Positions 1 through 9,600 of a stretch of DNA of 41,398 nt are shown one piece after another. The DNA comes from Caldilineaceae bacterium (GTDB taxonomy: Bacteria > Chloroflexota > Anaerolineae > Caldilineales > Caldilineaceae). Both the position numbers and the translations under genes were made by a program. Below the pieces are notes generated by a model. The model did not search any database. It was not told the origin of the DNA and saw only the letters and a program-made list of their open reading frames with translations. The DNA is taken from the NCBI GenBank assembly GCA_023384495.1, contig JAHDWG010000006.1, positions 1-41,398 on the forward strand. Direction: 5' to 3'. Positions within the stretch are counted from its first letter, which is position 1. Each line of letters begins with the position of its first letter.

Positions 1-338
1 CACGCCACAGACACTTCGGCACACCGTTCGATCTGGGCGCGGGCTGCGTCTCGATAGGCGCGGCGGTGGGCGGTGGCCGCAATGAGAACGTTTACGCCGT
101 TACGCGTCAGGAGAGCCGCCAGCCCCGCCAATGCGCCATAGAACCAATCCCGTTCAGCGTCGCTGTAGGTGGGTTCCGGCGTCAAAATGGCGCGCAACTC
201 ATCCGAATCGAGGAGGATGGTAGAGAGACCGCACGCCGCCAGTTGACGTTGAACCGTCTGTGCCAGCGTTGTTTTGCCCGCGGCGGGCAGCCCGGTGAAC
301 CAGATGGCGAAACCGGGGGCAGGCCTGAATGAGGTCAT
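1..338 (-). CDS. P-loop kinase of the adenylylsulfate-kinase (CysC-like) type, 3' part outside the window
   Basis: The reading frame starts at an ATG at 338 and runs off the left edge, so only about 112 residues are visible. They begin MTSFRPAPGFAIWFTGLPAA and carry a Walker A motif GLPAAGKTT near residues 16-24, then LDSDELR, which matches the nucleotide and substrate region of APS kinases (family knowledge: ATP-dependent phosphorylation of adenylylsulfate). The later AATAHRRAYRDAAR matches the Arg-rich stretch of the same family. Its start overlaps the stop of the upstream APH-like kinase by four bases (ATGA), so the two are probably translationally coupled. No ATP sulfurylase gene is visible. 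It could instead be one half of the AAA-kinase/phosphotransferase pairs that are fused in other bacteria, so the APS substrate is not certain. Confidence 0.75.
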   Translation of the reverse strand, partial: MTSFRPAPGFAIWFTGLPAAGKTTLAQTVQRQLAACGLSTILLDSDELRAILTPEPTYSDAERDWFYGALAGLAALLTRNGVNVLIAATAHRRAYRDAARAQIERCAEVSVA

Positions 339-1423
339 TCCTTCAGATAGCGGTTGATCTCCTTCCATTCGAAACGCTCCTCTTGTAACAGCCTGTGGGC
401 AAAAGTAAAGAGCTTGCGCCGCGCTGAGTCGGGCAGCGTAGGGTACCACTGGGGGCTTGCTAGCACCAGGATGCGCCAGACAAACCAGGGTTGGATCACG
501 GCAGTCAGCTCTGGGTCATCCACCAACGACAGATATTGCTCCCAAAATGCGTCATAGAGTTCAGCAAAGGGGCCTTCCAATGCGCCATAACGTTGGAGCG
601 AAAAGAAGAGATAGTTGATCGCCAGGCAACTGACATCGTCAGCAGGCTCGCCCCACTCGCCGCGGCTACGGTCGAGCAGATGAAATGTGTCTCCCTCGGC
701 AAAAAGAATGTTAAAGGGATGAAAATCGCCATGCACCTGGCTCAAGCGGTGGCTCAATGGCTTTAGGCGCCAACGCCAGCGATTGGCGGCTTCTTCGATG
801 GCGCGCAGGTCGTGCTCAGTGGCCAGGGAGAAATCGCCGGGGTAACCATCCGCCAGGCCCATAATGCCTTCGCCATCGCCGACTAGGTCGCGCAGTCGTC
901 GCCGCCACAGCAGCGGGTCGGTGTGTTTGACCGCATGGATCTGGGCAAGATAGCTGCCGAGCGCCTGCGCCCGTTGGATGTCCAGCCCCGTGCAGCGCCC
1001 TTCATCGCGGATGCGCAACAGGTCATCGGCGTAGGGCGCGCCGGGCGCGTAGTCCGTCAGCAGCAGCAATTCCTGCACATGGCCAAGCGATTCAAGCCAT
1101 CCGCTCCGGGTTACCCCCACCATGTCGACTGCCTGGGTGTGGCGCGGCAGCTGGTTGAAGGCGCCAAAGCTCCACCAGACCTCGGCCATGCGGTCGGCGT
1201 CGAGTTCGTGGCCATAGCCATTTCGTTTGACCTGGCGCAGCACAACCTGGCGACGTTCGTCGCCCATGCGAAAGTCAATACAGAGGGGGCGACCATAGCC
1301 AAAGGCCTTGATGGCGGCGGCCCCCGTGGCGCCCCCCCCAAGCGGTTGGAGCGCCTCGATGGCTACCGGTCGGCCCATGAGACGTGTGAAATAGGCCTCA
1401 AGCGCCCGTGGTTCCAGTTCCAT
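335..1423 (-). CDS. APH/ChoK-fold phosphotransferase
   Basis: A 362-residue protein of the aminoglycoside phosphotransferase fold. The catalytic Brenner motif is HGDFHPFNILF near residues 230-240, followed by the metal-binding loop LLDRSRGEWGEPADD. The Asp of the usual DFG-like triad is present as LLDRS. The start is set at ATG 1423 because AGGAGG lies at 1433-1438 with a nine-base spacer; a frame extends 11 codons further upstream but has no better ribosome site. The stop overlaps the start of the P-loop kinase (ATGA), and a USP gene lies 69 bases upstream in the same direction. The substrate cannot be read from the sequence: small-molecule, sugar and antibiotic kinases share this fold. Confidence 0.8.
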   Translation of the reverse strand: MELEPRALEAYFTRLMGRPVAIEALQPLGGGATGAAAIKAFGYGRPLCIDFRMGDERRQVVLRQVKRNGYGHELDADRMAEVWWSFGAFNQLPRHTQAVDMVGVTRSGWLESLGHVQELLLLTDYAPGAPYADDLLRIRDEGRCTGLDIQRAQALGSYLAQIHAVKHTDPLLWRRRLRDLVGDGEGIMGLADGYPGDFSLATEHDLRAIEEAANRWRWRLKPLSHRLSQVHGDFHPFNILFAEGDTFHLLDRSRGEWGEPADDVSCLAINYLFFSLQRYGALEGPFAELYDAFWEQYLSLVDDPELTAVIQPWFVWRILVLASPQWYPTLPDSARRKLFTFAHRLLQEERFEWKEINRYLKE

Positions 1424-1492
1424 TCCACCCACCCTCCTGTGCCCTGAGGAGAACAACGAACCGCCAATCTTTCGATTCCGCTAGCGCTCTCT

Positions 1493-1939
1493 CTACGAAC
1501 CCTGGGCGTGGATCAGCAGCAAGGGCTGGCTGGCCTGGTTGAGCACACCGGCAGCCACGCTACCATAAAAGACACGTTCCAGGCCGGTGCGCCCGTGGCT
1601 GGCCATGGCGATCAGGTCGGCGCCTTCGCGCTCGGCTGCATCCAATATGATCGAGACCGGCGGGCCATAGGCCACCAATACACGCGCCTTTAGCCCCCGC
1701 GATTGGATCTGGGCGCGTAAGCCCTCCAGATAGGCGCGGGCTTCGCTGATCTGCTGGTCAACCAGCCCCATCAACACCATCGTGCTGCCGTCGCGGGTGG
1801 TGATGCCCACACTGGCCGGCTCAATCACCTGCAAGAGCACGATCTCGGCTCCAAAGCGCTCGGCAATCGCTTCCACCTGCGGCAGTATTCGCTCTGCCCG
1901 CGCCGAGCCGTCTAGCGGCGTGAGGATTGTCTTGTACAT
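1493..1939 (-). CDS. Universal stress protein, single UspA domain
   Basis: 148 residues, the normal length of a one-domain USP. It opens with MYKTILTPLDGSARAERIL, where the Asp and Ser of the first loop bind nucleotide in the ATP-binding subclass. It closes with ASHGRTGLERVFYGS, matching the G-2x-G-9x-G(S/T) ATP motif except that the first Gly is Ala. An AAAGGAGA ribosome site precedes ATG 1939. It is first in a minus-strand unit with the two kinases and is divergent from the FmdE-like gene. By family knowledge such proteins bind ATP or AMP and act in stress or energy-limited states; the partner here is unknown. Confidence 0.92.
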   Translation of the reverse strand: MYKTILTPLDGSARAERILPQVEAIAERFGAEIVLLQVIEPASVGITTRDGSTMVLMGLVDQQISEARAYLEGLRAQIQSRGLKARVLVAYGPPVSIILDAAEREGADLIAMASHGRTGLERVFYGSVAAGVLNQASQPLLLIHAQGS

Positions 1940-2022
1940 GAGCGTCTCCTTTCGATTATGGTCTCGTGTGCCGGCTGGTCAGGCTGCCTTGCATCCGGGC
2001 CTTCCAAGCGTTCGGATTCCAC

Positions 2023-2051
2023 TTGAAACCCGATTGACCCAATGTTATGAT
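2023..2051 (+). promoter_or_regulatory. Sigma70-type promoter giving a leaderless mRNA
   Basis: TTGAAA at 2023-2028, a 17-base spacer and TATGAT at 2046-2051. Only six bases separate the -10 box from the ATG at 2058, so the expected transcription start falls on or next to the start codon. No Shine-Dalgarno sequence is present. Confidence 0.6.
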
Positions 2052-2057
2052 AATGCG

Positions 2058-2657
2058 ATGGACAAGCTACAAGAATTACTTACGCGTTCTGCAGCACTGC
2101 ATCAGCACCTGTGCCCACGCCAGGTGCTGGGCGTCCGCATGGGCATGTGGGCTGGCGATCTGTTGGGGCTTGCACTGCCCCAAGTTGATAAACGCTTGCT
2201 CACCATCGTCGAAACCGACGGTTGTTTTTCCGACGGGATCGCTGTGGCGACCAATTGTTGGGTTGGTCGCCGTACCATGCGCGTCGAAGATTACGGTAAG
2301 GTGGCCGCCACGTTTGTAGACACCAAAACCAACACGGCCATGCGCATTGCGCCGCATCCCGAATCCCGTCATTCAGCGCACAACTATGCGCCCGACGCCG
2401 CCACCCATTGGGAGGCCATGCTGCAAGGCTATCAGTCGATGCCAGTGAGCGAACTGCTCGTAGCTCATCCCATCCGGCTGGTGCAAGCGCTGGATGACAT
2501 TATTAGCCATGCGGGGCTTCGGGTCAACTGTGACCGCTGTGGTGAAGAGATTCTGAATCAGCGCGAAGTAAAGAGGCAAGGCGAGACGCTCTGCCGATCA
2601 TGCGCTGGCCAGGGTTACTACCTGCCTCTGACTATCGGCGCGCCCTGCGGGGCTTAG
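2058..2657 (+). CDS. FmdE-family protein with C-terminal zinc finger
   Basis: A 199-residue protein of the formylmethanofuran dehydrogenase subunit E family. The N-terminal domain has HLCPRQVLGVRMGMWAG (family form HxCPGxxxG.R), then ETDGCFSDGIAVATNCW and DYGKVAATF, which carry the conserved Cys residues and the family's GK..ATF segment. The C-terminus has a treble-clef-like pair, CDRCGEEI and LCRSCAG. The ATG at 2058 is chosen because the homology starts there and a promoter ends six bases upstream; the frame is open back to 1782 but that part reads as non-coding. No other methanofuran or formate dehydrogenase subunits are nearby, so it is probably one of the stand-alone FmdE-like metal-binding proteins often associated with molybdenum enzymes. 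Actual role unknown. Confidence 0.82.
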   Translation: MDKLQELLTRSAALHQHLCPRQVLGVRMGMWAGDLLGLALPQVDKRLLTIVETDGCFSDGIAVATNCWVGRRTMRVEDYGKVAATFVDTKTNTAMRIAPHPESRHSAHNYAPDAATHWEAMLQGYQSMPVSELLVAHPIRLVQALDDIISHAGLRVNCDRCGEEILNQREVKRQGETLCRSCAGQGYYLPLTIGAPCGA

Positions 2658-2676
2658 GCTGATTTGAATGCACCGC

Positions 2677-3645
2677 TTACAACCGCCCCGCCGCCCGGAG
2701 CACGGTTAGGGCGTCGACGCTCACAAATTCGTTCATCGCCCGCTGGTGCGCGCCCCCCCAGTCCACCGGCGATCGACCGCTGATCGGTCGATCTGTCACC
2801 CGATAATACTTCTTCTCCGCCGGCCAACCTCCATCCGGCAATTCCTTGGCCTCGAGCAAATCGAGCGCATCCACACAGCGTGGGTCATGGACAAAGCCTG
2901 CCTCGGCCATCACTTTGAGGCCAAAGAGTACATCATAGTGCCAATAACAGGGATAGTGGAGCGCGACAAAATCGGGATCGATCACAGCGCCGTCGCGCCG
3001 TCGTTTGTAGAGGCGGCGGTCCAAAAAGATCTGGGCGGCGCGTTCGGTGGCCGCTTGCGAATGCCAGTTGCCGGTGGCCTGGGCGTGAAGCGCCAGCGCC
3101 CGCAACGGAATCAGGCTCTCCATAAACGAAGAGTGGATCGCCCCGGGGCGCTTGTCACAGTTCCAGCCGCCATCGGGCCATTGCCAGTGGCGAAGGCGGG
3201 CGGCCAGTTCGTCCACCCGCTCATCGGCCAGGCCAAGCTTGAGCAGCGCGTAGATGGCGTTCCCTTCTTGCGAGGCGCATCTGCGCACGCGGCTGTTGAT
3301 GACACGAATCCCCCGTTGGTGTCTGACGCCCAAAAGCCAGTCGAGCTCTTGCTCGCGGAGCGGGATCAAAGTATCGTCGCCCGGCGGGTATTCGAGCTCG
3401 GCCAAGGTGGAGAGGAGCCAGTGTGCGCCCACCCATTTGGCGTAGGGGTGTGCAGGGGGGGCGCCATCATGGCCCCAGTGCGCAAGGAGCCGGCACACAC
3501 GCGGCGATGTTTGGATCGCGGCTTGTGTCTCTTGGAGCACCGGCGCACCGTCCGGCACCCGGAGCACGCGCGCCAGTGTTTTGAAGCGTACTGTCGGTTC
3601 ATCTGAGTGGAGCAAGCGCTCCAGCACGGGGTTGATGGTCACCAT
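2677..3645 (-). CDS. Alpha/alpha-toroid protein resembling prenyltransferase/squalene cyclase repeats
   Basis: 322 residues. QW-like repeats typical of terpene-cyclase and prenyltransferase toroids are visible: WPDGGWNCD near residue 160 and LPDGGWPAEKKYY near residue 275, with helical stretches between. The acidic DxDD motif of squalene-hopene cyclases is not seen, so a catalytic cyclase role is not supported. The start at ATG 3645 is preceded by TGAGGT; the frame extends 21 codons upstream without a better signal. It is the last gene before a CBS-domain gene on the same strand and is convergent with the FmdE-like gene with 19 bases between the stops. I do not recognise a specific function. 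Confidence 0.7.
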   Translation of the reverse strand: MVTINPVLERLLHSDEPTVRFKTLARVLRVPDGAPVLQETQAAIQTSPRVCRLLAHWGHDGAPPAHPYAKWVGAHWLLSTLAELEYPPGDDTLIPLREQELDWLLGVRHQRGIRVINSRVRRCASQEGNAIYALLKLGLADERVDELAARLRHWQWPDGGWNCDKRPGAIHSSFMESLIPLRALALHAQATGNWHSQAATERAAQIFLDRRLYKRRRDGAVIDPDFVALHYPCYWHYDVLFGLKVMAEAGFVHDPRCVDALDLLEAKELPDGGWPAEKKYYRVTDRPISGRSPVDWGGAHQRAMNEFVSVDALTVLRAAGRL

Positions 3646-3704
3646 ACTCACCTCAGGCGAACGCCATAGCCCGAAGGCTCGTGGCCAAATTGCGAACCCA
3701 TCGA

Positions 3705-4142
3705 TCACTCAGCAGACCAGGCATCCACCAACAGGCGGAAGATATCCGACTCGGTGATAATGCCGACCACGTGACCGTCTTGCACCACGGGCAACCCGCT
3801 GATCTGATACTCCAGCAGACGTTCAGCCGCCTCTTGAATGGTGTCTTCGGGGGCGATGGTGACGGGATCGTAGGTCATGATATCGCGCACGGTGCGCGCG
3901 GCCATTTCCAACCGCGTCTCCATATCGGCATCGTCAAAATAGCCAGGCGTGGCCTGCAGAATGTCGCTGAGTGTGACGATGCCCACCAGCTCTCCATCCG
4001 CGATTACGGGCAACCGGCGGATCTCATGGTCGAACATGAGGTTGTACGCTTCCACCAATGAGGTTGACGGCGTAATCACCACGGGTCCTTCGGTCATGAA
4101 GTCTTGAACTTGCGATTTGTGTCGTTTCATACGACGACTCAC
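3705..4142 (-). CDS. Tandem CBS-domain protein (first of three)
   Basis: 145 residues made of two CBS motifs, a Bateman module. CBS1 runs from [18 protein letters not shown] to [12 protein letters not shown]2 from [17 protein letters not shown] to [12 protein letters not shown]. The G-(I/V)-(V/I)-T-x-x-D motifs, which bind the ribose of adenine nucleotides in the family, are intact in both. There is no fused enzyme or DNA-binding domain, so it must act in trans or bind a partner. The start may be GTG 4142 or the in-frame ATG at 4130; the ribosome site is weak for both. It lies between the triple-USP gene and the toroid gene, and two paralogues lie on the other side of nifJ. Confidence 0.92.
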   Translation of the reverse strand: MSRRMKRHKSQVQDFMTEGPVVITPSTSLVEAYNLMFDHEIRRLPVIADGELVGIVTLSDILQATPGYFDDADMETRLEMAARTVRDIMTYDPVTIAPEDTIQEAAERLLEYQISGLPVVQDGHVVGIITESDIFRLLVDAWSAE

Positions 4143-4169
4143 TTTCAGGTGAGAGAATATCTCCCAGGC

Positions 4170-5579
4170 TCACTCGCGCCGACGGCGCACCACCATCACC
4201 GATTGCTCGGCAAAGCTCACGATCCGGCTGGCATTGGTGTTGTGGAAGTGGCCGGGACCCGACCGGCTGCCCACCATGATCAGGTCAGGCTGGTCGGACT
4301 GCGCCATCTCCAGAATGGTGTCGGTCACTGCGCCGCGCCGCACATGGATCTGGGTTGGGTCCAGATCGTAGCGGGCGAACTCGGCCTGCCACGTCTTGAT
4401 CGCGCCTGCAAGCTGCGAGCCTTGGGCCATGGCTTCTTCCAGTGGCACATTGGCGGCGGCATCGCCCGCGGAAACATGGCCCGCATAGGGGCCCACGACC
4501 GGCGGCGCGACATGGAGCAGCGTCATCGATGCGCCCACCCGTTGGGCAAATTCTGTGGCCAGCGTCACCAATCGCTCGTCGTCCACATCGGCGCAGACGA
4601 GCAATTTTTGCAGGCGCGGCGCCCGGCCCTTCACCATCAGCACCGACGCCGGCGCATAGTGGACGATCCGCTGCGCTGTTGCGCCGATCACTTTGGGCGA
4701 ACCGGCGCTCCGGTCTCGAAACGCGCCCACCACCAGGAGATCAACTGGGTACTTGTCCAAATACTCCAGAATCGTCTCATCGGTGTAGCCCACCAGCGGC
4801 GCGATTTCCGGTTTTGGCGTCAGGTCACGCACCAGGTTGACTGTCTCGGTCATCACCTGCTGGTTGTATCCGGCGCTGTCGCGGTCGCTCACGGTGACCA
4901 GCACGGTAAAACCAGCCTGCAAGGTTTGCATCAATTCGCCGGCAAAGCGCACGGCCTGTTGGCCGTAGGCAGAGCCGTCGGTGGTCACCGCGACCTTGAG
5001 TTGGCGTGGGTTTTGCAACCCCTGTAGCAACGGGTCCGTCGGTTGGTCGAGCGTTTCGGTGACTGCGGCCGTCCGCACGAGCAAAACGGGGACGTTGACC
5101 CCACGCAAGACGCTTTCGGCCACGCTGCCCAGCACGAAGCGACCGATGCCGGTGCGGCCATGGGTGGTCATGGCGATTAGATCCACCTCGGCCCCTATGG
5201 CGTAGTCGATGATCTGTTCAGCCGGCTCGCCGAAGAGCACTTCGGTCGTGACCTGATAGCCAGCCCGGCGCAGGGCGGCTGCATCATCGGCCAACGTACT
5301 CTGCAACTGCTGCCGGTAGGCATCCTGTTCGTGGGCGGCCCAGGTGTAGGCCTGTTCCAGATCGCGGTTGTAGGCCTCGAACGAGGCCGCCAATGCCATG
5401 CCGCCCGACATAGGAACCCGGGGAACGGGGATGGCCTCGGCGGGCAGGGTCACGGGCAGCGCCACGCGCAACAGGATCAAGTCGGCATCTTTCGGTTTGA
5501 CATAATCGTGCACAGCCGCCAACACTTGCCGGCTAAACGCCGAGCCATCGAGCGGAATCAACACTTTGCGTTTGGTCAT
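4170..5579 (-). CDS. Triple universal-stress-domain protein
   Basis: 469 residues, about three times a normal USP. Domain 1 (residues 1-172) opens MTKRKVLIPLDGSAFS and has a complete ATP motif TTHGRTGIGRFVLGS. Domain 2 (about 187-315) opens LKVAVTTDGSAYG and ends with VVGAFRDRSAGSPKVIGAT. Domain 3 (about 318-469) ends MVGSRSGPGHFHNTNAS. The last two have diverged nucleotide loops, so perhaps only the first binds ATP strongly. A strong AAGGGGGT ribosome site precedes ATG 5579. It lies in the same-strand block as three CBS genes and nifJ, which suggests energy or redox-state sensing. A triple fusion is rarer than single or double USPs. Confidence 0.92.
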   Translation of the reverse strand: MTKRKVLIPLDGSAFSRQVLAAVHDYVKPKDADLILLRVALPVTLPAEAIPVPRVPMSGGMALAASFEAYNRDLEQAYTWAAHEQDAYRQQLQSTLADDAAALRRAGYQVTTEVLFGEPAEQIIDYAIGAEVDLIAMTTHGRTGIGRFVLGSVAESVLRGVNVPVLLVRTAAVTETLDQPTDPLLQGLQNPRQLKVAVTTDGSAYGQQAVRFAGELMQTLQAGFTVLVTVSDRDSAGYNQQVMTETVNLVRDLTPKPEIAPLVGYTDETILEYLDKYPVDLLVVGAFRDRSAGSPKVIGATAQRIVHYAPASVLMVKGRAPRLQKLLVCADVDDERLVTLATEFAQRVGASMTLLHVAPPVVGPYAGHVSAGDAAANVPLEEAMAQGSQLAGAIKTWQAEFARYDLDPTQIHVRRGAVTDTILEMAQSDQPDLIMVGSRSGPGHFHNTNASRIVSFAEQSVMVVRRRRE

Positions 5580-5606
5580 GGGACCCCCTTTCGTGCTTCA
5601 CCTCAT

Positions 5607-6614
5607 CTACACACCCGTTGGGTCGAACTGCCAGGATTGAAGCACCTTCATGTAGTTGGCGCGTTCAAAGGCGGCTGGGTCAGCCACATTATGCTGGCTC
5701 ATACTGCCCTGCATCTGCGCCACCGATTCGTACTCATACTCCTCCATCCACTGCTGCATGTCTGCCACGATCTCGCCAATGCGCCCGACGCCGTGGCGCA
5801 GCAGATCTGAGGCCATCATCACCACCTTGGCGCCCGCCATCATGCCCTTGAGCACATCCTCGTGGGTGTGGACGCCGCTGGTGATGGCAAAGTCGGTCGC
5901 CACGCGGCCGTGGAGGATCGCCACCCAGCGCAGCGGCAGACGTAGCTCGTGTTGGCTGCTCAAGACCAGGTTGGGCGTGACGGTGAGCTGCTCCAGGTCG
6001 AAGTCGGGCTGGTAGAAACGGTTGAAGAGCACCAGCCCATTGGCGCCGGCTTCGGTAAATCGGTGGGCCATGTTGGCAAACGAGCTAAAGTAGGGCCCAA
6101 CCTTCACCGCTACCGGGATCGTCACATTGGCCTTGACCGTGCGCACGACATCCAAATACAGCTGCTCCACCTCTGCCCCGCTCCATAACGGGTCGGTGGG
6201 AATATAGTAGATATTGAGCTCCAGCGCATCGGCGCCTGCCTCCTGGATGTAGCGGGCATACTCCACCCAGCCGCCGGCCGAGACGCCGTTGAGGCTGCCG
6301 ATGATTGGCATATCCACCGCGGCCTTGGCGTTGCGGATCAGCTCCAGATAGGCATGTGGCCCGACGTTGTAGCTGTCCATCTCGGGGAAGTAATTGAGCG
6401 CCTCGGCGAAGCTCTCGGCCCCGTAGGTCAGATAGTGGTCCAACAAGTGGCTCTCCCCTTCGATCTGCTCCTCGAAGAGCGAGTACATCACAACCGCCGG
6501 CGCGCCGGCGTCCTCCAATCGGCGGATGCCATCCAAGCTCTGTGATAACGGCGACGCCGCGGGCACAACCGGGTGATTCAGTTTCAGGCCGAGGTAGGTG
6601 GGCGATAAGTCCAT
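5607..6614 (-). CDS. Dihydroorotate dehydrogenase-like flavoprotein next to nifJ
   Basis: 335 residues with the FMN-binding TIM barrel of class 1 dihydroorotate dehydrogenases: [20 protein letters not shown] at the first strands, [28 protein letters not shown], and the phosphate-binding end [17 protein letters not shown]. The active-site loop of true DHODH (NxSCPN, with the catalytic Cys or Ser) reads LNIYYIPTD here, so orotate formation is unlikely. AGGAGA before ATG 6614 sets the start; an upstream in-frame extension lies in the palindromic repeat. Placement right after nifJ is a known association of this paralogue, which points to electron transfer with the oxidoreductase rather than pyrimidine synthesis. 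Exact substrate unknown. Confidence 0.85.
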   Translation of the reverse strand: MDLSPTYLGLKLNHPVVPAASPLSQSLDGIRRLEDAGAPAVVMYSLFEEQIEGESHLLDHYLTYGAESFAEALNYFPEMDSYNVGPHAYLELIRNAKAAVDMPIIGSLNGVSAGGWVEYARYIQEAGADALELNIYYIPTDPLWSGAEVEQLYLDVVRTVKANVTIPVAVKVGPYFSSFANMAHRFTEAGANGLVLFNRFYQPDFDLEQLTVTPNLVLSSQHELRLPLRWVAILHGRVATDFAITSGVHTHEDVLKGMMAGAKVVMMASDLLRHGVGRIGEIVADMQQWMEEYEYESVAQMQGSMSQHNVADPAAFERANYMKVLQSWQFDPTGV

Positions 6615-6633
6615 GATTGTCTCCTGTTGTTTT

Positions 6634-6668
6634 GACGATAGACGATGGACGATAGACCATCGTCTATC
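6634..6668 (-). repeat. Palindromic repeat copy A, overlapping the nifJ stop
   Basis: GATAGACGATGG at 6637-6648 and its exact reverse complement CCATCGTCTATC at 6657-6668 form a 12-bp stem with an eight-base spacer. The nifJ stop codon (6664-6666) lies inside the right arm. The same 12-mer occurs at 9124 and 10252 in the same orientation. Confidence 0.85.
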
Positions 6669-9600
6669 CCTTCGCCAACTCCTCATAGACCTGCCAGCGC
6701 TCCTTGACCGCAGCCTGGGCCCGCGCCATCAGTTCGGCAGCCGCCACAGGATTGGTCTGTTCGAGCACGCGGTAGCGGTTTTCGTTGTAGGCATATGCCT
6801 TCAGGTCAATCGACGGTGCTTTGGAGTCGAGTTGGAACGGGTTCTTGCCTTCGGCCTTGCGCCGCGGGTCGTAGCGATAGAGCGGCCAATGTCCCGACTG
6901 CGTCGCCAACGCCTGCTGCTCTAACCCCTTGGCCATGTTGATGCCGTGGGCAATGCAATGGCTATAGGCAATCACCAACGATGGACCGTCATACGACTCG
7001 GCTTCTTGGATCGCCTGCAACGTCTGACGGTCGTTGGCGCCCATGGCCACATGCGCCACATAGACATTGCCATAGCTCATGGCGATCAGGCCGAGGTCCT
7101 TCTTACCCGTCGGTTTGCCGCCCGCCGCAAACTTGGCCACCGCAGCCAGCGGCGTCGACTTAGACGACTGGCCGCCGGTGTTGGAATAGACCTCCGTGTC
7201 CAGCACGAGGATGTTGACATTGTGGCCGCTGGCCAGCACATGGTCTAGCCCGCCGAAGCCAATGTCATAGGCCCATCCGTCGCCACCCACGATCCAAACC
7301 ACCTTTTTCACCAGTTTGTCGGCCAGACTCAGCAGGTCGCGCGCCTGGAGATCATCCAGCCCAGCCAGCTTCTGCTTCAGTTCGGCCACCAGCTCGCGCT
7401 GATGATTGATGGCGGCGTTGTCGGCTTGCTCGTTGCCGAGTAGCGCCTCGGCCAGCTCCTCGCCAATAACGCCACGCAGTTGGTCGACCAGTTCGGCGGC
7501 GTATTCGAGTTGTTTGTCCAGCGTCAGCCGCATCCCCAGCCCAAACTCGGCGTTGTCTTCAAAGAGCGAGTTGGACCAGGCCGGCCCCCGCCCGGCGGCG
7601 TTTTGCGCCCAGGGGGTGGTGGGCAGGTTGCCGCCATAGATGCTCGAACAGCCGGTGGCGTTGGCGATGATTGCCCGGTCGCCATAGATCTGGCTGATCA
7701 GCTTGAGGTAGGGTGTCTCGCCACAGCCGGCGCACGCACCCGAGAACTCAAAGAGCGGCTCCAGCAGTTGCACATTCTTCACCTGACCCCAGTTAAGGCT
7801 GGCGTCGGGCGCCTGTTCGGGCAGTTGCTCGAAGTATTCCCAGAACTTGCGCCCTTCCTCGCGCAGGGGCAACTGCGGCGCCATGTTGATCGCCTTGCGC
7901 CCCACAGCCCGTTTGTCTTTGGCCGGGCAAACCTCGACACAGAGCGTGCAGCCGGTGCAATCCTCCACCGCCACCTGGAGGGTATACTGTTGGCCGGGGA
8001 ATTCGCGCCAGCGTGCGTCCGCAGTCAGGAAGCCCTCGGGCGCATCGGCCAGCGCCTCTGGTTCGAGCACCTTGGCGCGGATCACCGAGTGCGGGCAGAC
8101 AAAGACACACTTGCCACATTGGATGCAGAGGTCCGGCTCCCAAACAGGGACTTCTTGCGTGATGTTGCGCTTTTCCCACTGCGTGGTGCCGCTGGGGTAG
8201 GTGCCATCGATCGGCAGCGCGCTCACCGGCAACAGATCGCCCTTGTTCGCCATCATCATGGCTGTCACTTCTTGAACAAAGGCAGGCGCATGGGCGGGCA
8301 CAATTGCCGGCATCCTGAGCGTGCTTGTCACCGTGGCGGGGATGGCCAACTCGTGTAGATGCTCCAACGTTGCGTCTACCGCTGCAAAGTTTTTGCGCAC
8401 AATGGGCTCGCCTCGTTTGCCATAGGTCTTGCGGATGGCCTGTTTGATCTGGTCGATGGCCTCGTCGCGCGGCAAGACGCCGCTGATGGCGAAAAAGCAG
8501 GTCTGCATAATGGTGTTGATGCGTCCGCCCAGCCCCAGCTCTTGTGCAACCTTATAGGCGTCGATGGCATAGACCTTGAGCCCCTTGTCGATGACCTGTT
8601 CTTGGACGCGCCGTGGCAGATGGTCCCAGACCGCGTCGGGCGCATAGGGCGCGTTGAGCAGCAACACACTGCCTGGCTCTGACGGTTCCAGCATGTCGTA
8701 GAGTTGGAGAAAGCCGAACTGGTGAACGGCCACAAAATTGGCGCGGTTGATCAGGTAGGCGCCGCGGATCGGCTTGGGCCCAAAGCGCAGGTGCGACACT
8801 GTGCGCGCACCCGATTTCTTCGAGTCGTAGACAAAGTAGCCCTGGGCAAAGTTGGGGGTCTCTTCGCCAATGATCTTGATCGAATTCTTGTTGGCGCCCA
8901 CTGTGCCGTCCGAACCGAGGCCCCAGAAGATGGCGCGCACCGTCTCTGGCGATTCAATGTCGAACATGGGGTCGAAGTCCAGGCTGGTGTGGGTCACATC
9001 ATCGAAGATGCCGATGGTAAAGTGATTTTTGGGCGCCGGTTTTGTCAGCTCGTCGAAGACGGCCTTGACCATGGCCGGCGTAAATTCTTTGGACGAAAGC
9101 CCGTAGCGCCCGCCAATGATTTTGATAGACGATGGACGGTGGACCATAGACGATAGGCCATCGTTCATCGCCCCTTCATAGACTGCGGTCACCACATCTT
9201 GATAGAGCGGCTCGCCGGCGCTGCCCGGCTCTTTAGTGCGGTCGAGCACGGCAATCGCCTGGGTCGTGGCCGGCAGCGCGGCGAGGAAGCGCTCTACGGC
9301 AAAGGGGCGGTAGAGGCGCACCTTGACCATCCCCACCTTGGCGCCTTCTGCGACCAGATGGTTGATGGTCTCTTCGGCGGTTTCGCAGCCGGAGCCCATC
9401 AGGACCATGACCCGCTCGGCGTCGGGCGCGCCGACATAGTCGAAGAGATGGTATTGGCGACCGGTTCGGCCCGCCAATTGGTCCATGGCATTCTGCACAA
9501 TGTCGGGCGTCGCCAGGTAGAACGGATTCACCGTCTCGCGGGCCTGGAAGTAAACGTCAGGGTTTTGTGCCGTGCCGCGGATAACGGGCGCGTCGGGCGT

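Noticed and set aside
1782-2057. Long N-terminal extension of the FmdE-like gene
   Set aside because: It overlaps the antisense USP gene, has no ribosome site and lies upstream of a good promoter; family homology starts at 2058.
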